DNA from: a virus
Virus record (IMG/VR): IMGVR_UViG_3300042924_005820
Location: 1-34,391 of that record
Strand: one strand, 5' to 3'
Length of the DNA stretch: 34,391 nucleotides
Every line of letters begins with the position of its first letter. Positions within the stretch are counted from its first letter, which is position 1. The translations under genes were made by a program, and so were the position numbers. Shown one piece after another: positions 30,089 to 34,391 of the stretch. The notes under the pieces are model-generated. The model did no database searches, was not told where the DNA came from, and saw only the letters and a list, made by a program, of their open reading frames with translations.

Positions 30089-30267
30089 TTCTCTTCTTCA
30101 TCCAAAAGCTCATACTTTGGCGTGGTAGCCCAATACTTCTTAGCTTCGTCATATCCAGCTTGGTAGCCAGCCAGAAAGCTCTGACGCGTCGCAAGAGTCA
30201 GATTGTCCTTTCTCGGTCCCCACCACGCTTGCACAAACTCCTCTGCTAACTGTTCAGGTGTTTTCAT
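30085..30267 (-). CDS. Small helical protein, single-module relative of its neighbour
   Basis: With the ATG at 30267 (ATGA overlap with the previous stop), the product is 60 residues: MKTPEQLAEEFVQAWWG, then TRQSFLAGYQAGYDEAKKYW and an acidic end. It is clearly paralogous to the first 45 residues of the 29759-30088 gene, with identical spacing of MKTPE-LAEE, WWG and FLAGY. Probably a helical hairpin. No function is known. The upstream ATG at 30306 is less likely because it lies deep inside the neighbouring frame. Confidence 0.65.
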   Translation of the reverse strand: MKTPEQLAEEFVQAWWGPRKDNLTLATRQSFLAGYQAGYDEAKKYWATTPKYELLDEEEK

Positions 30268-30545
30268 TTCTCCTCCCTCGGCACTTTCGGCAACTCCATC
30301 CAACATGACACCAGATCCTCAAGCCCCACATGAAGCGTGTCGCTCAAATCCCAGCCACGCCCCGCGATATAAAGGCCCACCACGGGCTCATAGCTCCGCA
30401 CCGAAACGAGATAGTTTCCCGTCTCACTCGGCGCTTGCTTGGCATCGTTCCAGTTACTCGCGAACACCCCACGACTTCCGTCTATAAGCTCCGCGTCGGA
30501 CGCGTGGCTGAGGTCTGGAAATGCTCGTGAGGCTCCGTGTCTCAT
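30264..30545 (-). CDS. DUF551-like protein
   Basis: The 93-residue product starts one base after the previous stop, with GGGGAT upstream. The region from about residue 32 (WNDAKQAPSETGNYLVSVRS, EPVVGLYIAGRGW, CWMELPKVP) fits the DUF551-type layout: a tryptophan, a P-x-x-G-turn, strands, then a W-M-x-LP ending. Phage genomes often carry several such small proteins, with unknown roles. It lies just upstream of a single-module relative and a fused copy, so this local cluster seems to have arisen by duplication and recombination. Confidence 0.6.
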   Translation of the reverse strand: MRHGASRAFPDLSHASDAELIDGSRGVFASNWNDAKQAPSETGNYLVSVRSYEPVVGLYIAGRGWDLSDTLHVGLEDLVSCWMELPKVPREEK

Positions 30546-30546
30546 C

Positions 30547-30675
30547 TTATCCCCACGCGAAACGCACGATCTTTACCACCGCATAAATCAGGCCGGCCAT
30601 CGCCGCCAAGTAAAGCACGATTCCCGCAACTACTAGCGCAACGGTGGCACGCACTCCTATATATTGCTTTTTCAT
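30547..30675 (-). CDS. 42-residue membrane protein
   Basis: This short frame starts at the ATG at 30675, in an ATGA overlap with the previous gene. It encodes MKKQYIGVRA followed by one or two hydrophobic stretches (TVALVVAGIVLYLAAMAGLI, YAVVKIV) and the ending RFAWG. Positive residues at the start put the N-terminus in the cytoplasm. It ends one base before the next start, so it is embedded in the operon without spare bases, which supports its reality. Small early membrane proteins of phages can block superinfection or alter the host membrane; its function is unknown. Confidence 0.6.
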   Translation of the reverse strand: MKKQYIGVRATVALVVAGIVLYLAAMAGLIYAVVKIVRFAWG

Positions 30676-30845
30676 TTTAACGCCCTACACCACACACTGA
30701 ACTCTTCCCACGTAGCCTCATGGTCACTAGGGAGATACATGTCCTCACAGTTTTCACACGTCTGAAGGTCCTCAGCCGGTATCTCCTCGAGAACGGTATT
30801 AACGCAGCCGCAAGCGGGGCAGCTCCAAAATCGCTCACTCTTCAT
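30672..30845 (-). CDS. 57-residue zinc-ribbon protein
   Basis: This frame is short but strongly patterned: MKSERFWSCPACGCVNTVL, then PAEDLQTCENCEDMY. Two pairs, CPAC and CENC, about 17 residues apart form a plausible zinc ribbon. The rest is acidic (SDHEATWEEFSVW). It overlaps the preceding gene by 11 bases and the following membrane gene by four. It probably binds zinc for nucleic-acid or protein contact. There is no better-fitting frame in this stretch, and without it the operon would have a 160-base hole. Confidence 0.65.
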   Translation of the reverse strand: MKSERFWSCPACGCVNTVLEEIPAEDLQTCENCEDMYLPSDHEATWEEFSVWCRALK

Positions 30846-31047
30846 TGGAGTCTGACCCCGATACCACCGCCGCTCCGCTTATCATCACGGCGTTCTCACC
30901 GTAGATCCGCTCAACGTCACAGAGAGGGTTCTGGCAGTAAAAATACCGGTCCTTCCCATCCTCCGTGAACGCGATGCTGACATGCATACACCACGGGCAA
31001 CGCCGGCTTGCTTCGGGTTCATCCTTGTATCTGTGCTCAATTCCCAT
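30835..31047 (-). CDS. Zinc-finger hypothetical protein
   Basis: The ATG at 31047 has GAGGTAGAG upstream and gives 70 residues (the longer frame from 31110 runs inside its neighbour). MGIEHRYKDEPEASRR is followed by CPWC, and about 20 residues later by CQNPLC, then EYG-type charged residues and a Ser/Gly/Ala tail. The two cysteine pairs suggest a small zinc-ribbon-like fold. Together with the adjacent 57-residue zinc protein this makes two zinc proteins in tandem. Function unknown. Confidence 0.6.
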   Translation of the reverse strand: MGIEHRYKDEPEASRRCPWCMHVSIAFTEDGKDRYFYCQNPLCDVERIYGENAVMISGAAVVSGSDSNEE

Positions 31048-31054
31048 CTCTACC

Positions 31055-31306
31055 TCACGGCCAGTTACGATACAGAACAACCCCGCAGCCATCCCACCCG
31101 AGGATCTCAACGGCGTTCACGTCGTCAACCCCGACGATGAGCCCTGCAAGCTCATGCATCGGAAGGTCTTGGTTATGGTGTGCAAGAAGCTCAAGCTCGC
31201 TAATGCCGGCTTGCTTGTGCTGATACTCTGGCGCCTCTTGCTTCCACACGCGGATCACGTACTTTGGGACTGTTATGCGGTGCATACTTTCGACTAAAAC
31301 GCTCAT
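31055..31306 (-). CDS. Hypothetical protein
   Basis: The 83-residue product starts at an ATG with GGAGG about eight bases upstream, so it is well supported as a gene. It contains strands (HRITVPKYVIRVWKQEAPEY) and HHNQDLPMHELAGLIVGVDD, a segment that might bind a metal through its histidines, but I have no evidence. The end is hydrophobic and Gly-rich (VEILGWDGCGVVLYRNWP). No family is recognised. It lies seven bases ahead of the next gene. Confidence 0.55.
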   Translation of the reverse strand: MSVLVESMHRITVPKYVIRVWKQEAPEYQHKQAGISELELLAHHNQDLPMHELAGLIVGVDDVNAVEILGWDGCGVVLYRNWP

Positions 31307-31318
31307 TCTTCACGCCTC

Positions 31319-31558
31319 CTAGTTTTTTACCTGTTTCCAAAAAAGCAGCTCTCTTTGAAGCTCGTTTACCGCCACCTTCACCGCGTCGGCTACCTTCCCC
31401 TCGCGCTCATCGAGGATCCCCATAAGCTCACGGGCTCCCGATTCGACCGTCATGTCGGCGTGCTTTACGGCGCGAAGAACCGCGCGCACTTTGAGGGCAA
31501 CGGCTGTGTCTGTGTTTTCTGGGCTTGTCATTGTTAAGAACTTGTCGACGTTATTCAT
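31319..31558 (-). CDS. Hypothetical helical protein
   Basis: The 79-residue product starts in an ATGAATAA overlap with the previous stop, the same eight-base arrangement used between the 28590 and 28286 genes. It is helical with mixed charge (ALKVRAVLRAVKHADMTVESG, ARELMGILDEREGKVADAVK and ELQRELLFWKQVKN), without a domain I can name. Reality is supported by tight coupling and by the lack of competing frames. Confidence 0.55.
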   Translation of the reverse strand: MNNVDKFLTMTSPENTDTAVALKVRAVLRAVKHADMTVESGARELMGILDEREGKVADAVKVAVNELQRELLFWKQVKN

Positions 31559-31781
31559 CTCTTTTCTCTTTCGTTAGTCTCGGCGGTGGATCTATGACCA
31601 AGTAGTCTGACACCTCCCGCCAATGAATGATGGTCCCCGCGTTGGTCCCGCTTAGAATCGTGAATTGATGGCCTGCAAGCGCAGCCAACTCCCACGACGC
31701 TAAGCGGGGGATCCAAACGATCAGGCGCTTCTTAGGGGGTGGGATGCGTTGCCGGAATGTTCGCCAACTCAAACCCACCAC
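31551..31781 (-). CDS. Hypothetical protein, possibly divergent DUF551-like
   Basis: It starts at a GTG with AGGAGGAAAT about eight bases before it, inside the end of the upstream gene; the product is 76 residues. The pattern W-x-T-F-x-QRIPPPKKRLIVW, then IIHWREVSDYLVIDPPP, is loosely like the W...DR-P-x-x...HW...PP order of DUF551 and of the three genes near 29759-30545. If so, it would be a fourth relative. The similarity is weak, so I also allow that it is unrelated. Confidence 0.55.
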   Translation of the reverse strand: MVGLSWRTFRQRIPPPKKRLIVWIPRLASWELAALAGHQFTILSGTNAGTIIHWREVSDYLVIDPPPRLTKEKRDE

Positions 31782-31783
31782 GA

Positions 31784-31972
31784 CTATTTCCTCCTGTACG
31801 ATTGAACCGCTTCGGATGAAGGCAAGCTAAGCGCCACCTCGTTTCCAAGCACTTCCACGTTAATGAAGATCCACGATCCGAGAAGCCCGATGATAATCAG
31901 GTCGGTGAGGACCGTAACGGCGAGGCCCTTAATCGTGAACAGGTCTTGTTTCACTTCGTTGATGAGGCTCAT
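31784..31972 (-). CDS. Small single-TM protein coupled to a lipoprotein gene
   Basis: The longer frame from 32095 would cover most of the lipoprotein gene, so I choose the ATG at 31972, in a one-base TAATG overlap with the lipoprotein stop; the product is 62 residues. MSLINEVKQDLFTIKG is followed by a transmembrane stretch (about residues 15-38, VTVLTDLIIIGLLGSWIFI) and a polar tail that ends QSYRRK. Together with the lipoprotein it could form an envelope complex spanning from inner membrane to outer membrane. The function is not known. Confidence 0.6.
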   Translation of the reverse strand: MSLINEVKQDLFTIKGLAVTVLTDLIIIGLLGSWIFINVEVLGNEVALSLPSSEAVQSYRRK

Positions 31973-32178
31973 TACTTTACCGCCTCCTCTGCGCTCGTTT
32001 CGGCCGTTGCGGCACAGTTTACGAAAAGGCACTTGAGCGGTGGCTGCGCATACGTGCGTTGCGAGCTTTGCGACTCGTCGATCTTTTGAATCCATGCCTT
32101 ACCGCCGATCTCTATTCCTGAGCAGCCGCTTACTAGCAAAGCAAGCGCCGCTAAAATTACTGCGTTTAATTGTCTCAT
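31972..32178 (-). CDS. Small lipoprotein
   Basis: The 68-residue precursor has an AAGGAG ribosome site eight bases before its ATG. The signal MRQLNAVILAALALLVSGC ends in a good lipobox (V-S-G-C19) followed by Ser, which does not signal inner-membrane retention, so the mature 50-residue lipoprotein would go to the outer membrane. It carries two more cysteines (CLFVNC). It lies in the early operon, far from the lysis genes, so an o-spanin role is less natural than superinfection exclusion (as with phage-encoded Llp-type lipoproteins). That is inference. Confidence 0.7.
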   Translation of the reverse strand: MRQLNAVILAALALLVSGCSGIEIGGKAWIQKIDESQSSQRTYAQPPLKCLFVNCAATAETSAEEAVK

Positions 32179-32237
32179 TTGTCTGTCTCCTTTTTATGTT
32201 GTCTCAGCGCCGCTTAGTCAGGGCGGCACCAAAAACC

Positions 32238-32459
32238 TTAATTGTACTCACCTTCAAAACCACTACTTTCGATCTCCTCTCTCACGACGCGCTCAAGAGC
32301 ATTAAAAAAGCCCTCTTGCCGATGGAGTAAGAGCTGGATCCCTTTGCGCGATACTTGCCGCAGTAGACCTTTCTCCGTGTACTTACTAACGAGCCTCGAA
32401 TTGAGCGTTGCGCCCATTATGAAACCCATCAGAAATTTCGTCGCATCGTTCTTCGTCAT
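32238..32459 (-). CDS. Hypothetical protein
   Basis: I choose the ATG at 32459, which overlaps the DUF1064 stop as ATGA, giving 73 residues (a start at 32471 is possible). The product MTKNDATKFLMGFIMGATLN has a modestly hydrophobic start that could be a short membrane helix, then a basic helical segment (SRLVSKYTEKGLLRQVSRKG) and the acidic C-terminal helix RVVREEIESSGFEGEYN. No family is recognised. About 60 bases of gap follow, containing a weak GCCGC/GCGGC inverted repeat and the ribosome site of the lipoprotein. Confidence 0.5.
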   Translation of the reverse strand: MTKNDATKFLMGFIMGATLNSRLVSKYTEKGLLRQVSRKGIQLLLHRQEGFFNALERVVREEIESSGFEGEYN

Positions 32460-32779
32460 GAAATCACCCATTTATAGAGCGGAAAGAGGGCTTGGCCGAT
32501 CTTCCACTTCAATTTAAAAACGTCCGTCTGGTAGCCCTTTGCGTCCTCGACGACCACGGCTCCGTCCATCTCGTACATAAAATCCGCGCGGTAGGTGCAG
32601 ACCTTTACGCCTGCCACATAAAGAGGGATCGATACTTGTCTCTCAAGCTTGTTAATCACCCCGATCCCTTCCAACTTTTTAAGCTCCAACCACCGCGCCG
32701 CTTCTTTCTTTGAGTCAAACCGGAGCCCGTCTACTACCGTTTTCTGGGCCCCGTACTTATTCCTAGAACTCCAACGCAT
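32456..32779 (-). CDS. DUF1064-family nuclease-like protein
   Basis: I use the ATG at 32779, with AAGGGG five bases upstream, inside the end of the preceding gene; a TTG at 32800 is possible. The 107-residue product has RNKYGAQKTVVDGLRFDSKKEA, then ERQVSIPLYV, VCTYRADFMYEMDGAVVVEDAKG and FKLKWKIGQAL. This is the DUF1064 layout, in which YRADF, VVED-x-KG and the N-terminal D-G-x-x-F-D-S-x-x-E form a restriction-endonuclease-like core with E and K as likely active residues. Phages use such proteins in recombination or DNA processing. It follows an OB-like protein in the operon. Confidence 0.8.
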   Translation of the reverse strand: MRWSSRNKYGAQKTVVDGLRFDSKKEAARWLELKKLEGIGVINKLERQVSIPLYVAGVKVCTYRADFMYEMDGAVVVEDAKGYQTDVFKLKWKIGQALFPLYKWVIS

Positions 32780-33380
32780 CCAACCCCTTCGCCTCTTCAA
32801 CTAGCTGGTCGAGCATCTCAAGGTAGAGCGTCTCGAAATTTCCCGCGATGCGTGCGTTCCCTCTGTTGAGCTGCACAAAGCGCCCTGCGCGAAGCTTTTC
32901 GCTCACGTGCTTTGCTCCGAGCTTTTCGATGCACCACTCAACCTTGAGCCGATACTTCCCCCCGTCCTTAACGGTGTAGGCGAGGGGGTACCAACCGATC
33001 CCCGTTGTTTCAGCGACCGGTACCACGCCCCGCTTTGCCATCTCAGCGACGCGTGCCCGAAACTCCTTTCGCGCGTCCTCGGCACTCACTCCGTTGTAGG
33101 CAAGGTGCTTCGTAACGGCTGGCTTGCCTGGGTCTCGCGCAAGCTTCACGCGGAGCTGGCCGCCTGAGATATAGCCAAACAGCGCAATTTTCTTGCCGGC
33201 CTGTATCACGCTACTTGCGGCCTCGTAGACCTCTTGAAACACACGGCAGGGGAGAACCGCCCCGTCGTCGCTTTCGAGCATAAAGTCTAGGTACCAGCCA
33301 TTCTTTGACTCACGCCTACGGTCAGGATTGAAGGGAGGCAAGATAGTCCCGTGGTACTCTTTCGCTTGGTAGTTGTTCAT
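32763..33380 (-). CDS. Putative OB-fold single-strand DNA-binding protein
   Basis: The 205-residue product lies between the recombinase and the DUF1064 gene. Residues ~1-85 (GTILPPFNPDRRRESKNGWYLDFML, VFQEVYEAASSVIQAGKKI, LFGYISGGQLRVKLA) suggest strand, strand, helix-like loop and strand in OB order, as in SSB-type proteins. The second half is helical and basic with GIGWYPLAYTVKDGGKYRLKVEW and LRAGRFVQLNRGNARI. With a Sak4-like partner upstream this would act in recombination. The fold guess is by pattern only; no characteristic SSB tail is present at its C-terminus. Confidence 0.5.
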   Translation of the reverse strand: MNNYQAKEYHGTILPPFNPDRRRESKNGWYLDFMLESDDGAVLPCRVFQEVYEAASSVIQAGKKIALFGYISGGQLRVKLARDPGKPAVTKHLAYNGVSAEDARKEFRARVAEMAKRGVVPVAETTGIGWYPLAYTVKDGGKYRLKVEWCIEKLGAKHVSEKLRAGRFVQLNRGNARIAGNFETLYLEMLDQLVEEAKGLDALEF

Positions 33381-33395
33381 GTTGTCCCCTGTGTT

Positions 33396-33430
33396 AAAAA
33401 TGCGGCGCTGTGCCTATCGCCCGCGCCGCA
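33396..33430 (-). terminator. Intrinsic terminator inside the early operon
   Basis: TGCGGCGC (33401-33408) and GCGCCGCA (33423-33430) form a perfect 8-bp stem with a 14-base loop, and on the minus strand it is followed by five T residues (33396-33400). It lies between the Sak4-like gene and the next gene. It would lower expression of the distal early genes, or be bypassed by antitermination. Confidence 0.65.
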
Positions 33431-33447
33431 AGGCGATGAACTACGGT

Positions 33448-34391
33448 CTAGGCACTAACAGGAGCGACATCATCAGGGACACTTGCTGCCATAAGCGCAT
33501 CGAGGGCAACGCGATCCGTGGCTGCAAGCTCGCGGGTAAGCGCTTTCTGCACCCACTCGCGCTCATTCAGCACTAGATCGCCGGCTCGCTCGCCGTGCTT
33601 AGAGCAGCGGGTCTCGAGAAGGTGCGCGCTGAGCGTGTCTAAGTCGCCCGCAGCGGCAGCACTCTTGAGGAGCTCGAGGACGGAAGGCCTCTTCTCCTCT
33701 ACGGCGCCGCCCGCAAGCCACGCACCTATCTCGGAACCCACTTTGAAATCAGGTTTCAGGATCACACGATCCGCAAACTGGGGAAGGCGGCTCTTCTCAA
33801 CCACCAGCCGGTGCTCAAGGTCCATGGAGCCCATCCAGTCGAACTCGTACTCACCGCCCTGACGGAATACAGGAGCAAGGCCGACCTTCTTCGGCACGCT
33901 TCGAGTCTTACCGTCTGCGCCCGTGACCTCTTCCATCACATAGTCGGTCTTAGACCGCATGGTGGCGATGATATGAAGAGGGGCCTTCACTATCGCCTCA
34001 ACCAGCTGTTTGTAGATCGGCGTTACGTTCTTCCATGCCGTAAAGCTATTGCCACGCTGGCGAGCTTGTACGTTATCCACCTCCTCGAGGAGGTACTCCC
34101 AAGCGTGGGAGAGCGAATCGATAACAAGCACGGAGTAGCCAGCCTTGCCAGCCGCCTCTATAACCTCGATGTAGCTTTTGACCGCCTTGCTCGGAAGGTC
34201 CACATGGTCAAAGGCGAAGTTGTCAGCGTAGAGCGCCGCAGAGCTCTCCTCTGTATCGGCAAAAGCGATCGTGCCGCCTTGACCCGCTAAGCCCTTCGCA
34301 ATCTCCAAAGCCGTCCATGTTTTGCCGCTTCCCGATGGTCCCGCGATGCAGCCCTTAAATTTACGTTGTATGCGTTGTGCGCGTTTGAATT
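33448..34391 (-). CDS. Sak4-like RecA-type ATPase, N-terminus cut by window edge
   Basis: The frame is open to the window's right edge and has no start in view; at least 314 residues are visible. The Walker A motif GPSGSGKTW appears about 14 codons from the edge, and Walker B is in SVLVIDSLSHAWEYL. The order (Walker A, FADTEE-like strand, Walker B, then KTDYVMEE and the basic/acidic C-terminus) fits the AAA_24/Sak4 family of phage single-strand annealing or RecA-like proteins. It probably starts only a few residues beyond the window. The internal segments (THIIATMRSKTDY-type, VFRQGGEYEFDW) also agree. It is the most upstream gene visible in the leftward operon. Confidence 0.8.
   Translation of the reverse strand, partial: FKRAQRIQRKFKGCIAGPSGSGKTWTALEIAKGLAGQGGTIAFADTEESSAALYADNFAFDHVDLPSKAVKSYIEVIEAAGKAGYSVLVIDSLSHAWEYLLEEVDNVQARQRGNSFTAWKNVTPIYKQLVEAIVKAPLHIIATMRSKTDYVMEEVTGADGKTRSVPKKVGLAPVFRQGGEYEFDWMGSMDLEHRLVVEKSRLPQFADRVILKPDFKVGSEIGAWLAGGAVEEKRPSVLELLKSAAAAGDLDTLSAHLLETRCSKHGERAGDLVLNEREWVQKALTRELAATDRVALDALMAASVPDDVAPVSA

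Noticed and set aside
31972-32095. Longer start for the small TM protein (103 residues)
   Set aside because: It would cover the lipoprotein gene almost fully; the TAATG coupling at 31972 is a much better start.
1-34391. Window as a complete circular genome
   Set aside because: Joining the right end to the left end gives no start for the Sak4-like frame and an out-of-frame tail for the left gene, and no terminal repeat is visible.

Overview
The window is most of the genome of a tailed, short-tailed (P22-like podovirus type) temperate phage or prophage of a Gram-negative host. Three things support this. First, there is a complete rightward morphogenesis block: terminase, large portal, scaffold, capsid, P22-like tail adaptor and stabilisation proteins, ejection proteins and fibre. 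Second, a tyrosine integrase is present. Third, a lipoprotein has a Gram-negative style lipobox, and a tRNA-Asn with encoded CCA looks proteobacterial. The host cannot be named from this sequence. Both ends cut through genes, and the two ends do not join into a sensible reading frame, so this is a slice of a larger molecule.

Layout. Positions 1-351: end of a leftward gene and a repeat-rich divergent control region. Positions 352-594: small helix-turn-helix-like regulator. Positions 595-1044: convergent secreted accessory (moron-like) gene. Positions 1094-2716: a rightward pair, a winged-helix replication-initiator-like protein whose 5' part is dense with repeats (possible origin) and a small conserved protein. 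Positions 2586-5398: a leftward accessory cluster holding a zinc-ribbon protein, an HNH/recombinase-domain fusion, a ribbon-helix-helix protein, two unknowns and the integrase. A near-perfect 30-bp inverted repeat (5411-5440) lies just upstream of the integrase and is a candidate attachment core or operator.

Positions 5575-28196 form the rightward late operon, with very tight spacing: holin-like protein, small and large terminase, portal, a compositionally different cassette including a glycine-rich adhesin, scaffold, capsid, decoration protein, an intrinsic terminator, then the tail adaptor, gp10-like protein, three or four ejection proteins (the largest with a lytic transglycosylase domain), fibre, fibre chaperone, a TM/coiled-coil lysis-type protein and a Cys-rich exported protein that I suspect is a new kind of lysin.

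Positions 28198-34391 are a leftward early operon read from beyond the right end: Sak4-like recombinase (partial), an OB-like protein, a DUF1064 nuclease-like protein, many small overlapping genes (lipoprotein/TM pair, zinc ribbons, shuffled DUF551-type genes, HNH nuclease), a DEIPF-tailed SSB-like protein, and finally tRNA-Asn, whose 3' end is one base away from the stop codon of the convergent late operon. No replicative polymerase or helicase is visible, so replication probably relies on the host, with the 1173-2372 protein as the candidate initiator. The longest gene-free stretches are about 175 bp (5399-5574) and 150 bp (202-351); both are described. No CRISPR array, rRNA or insertion sequence was seen.
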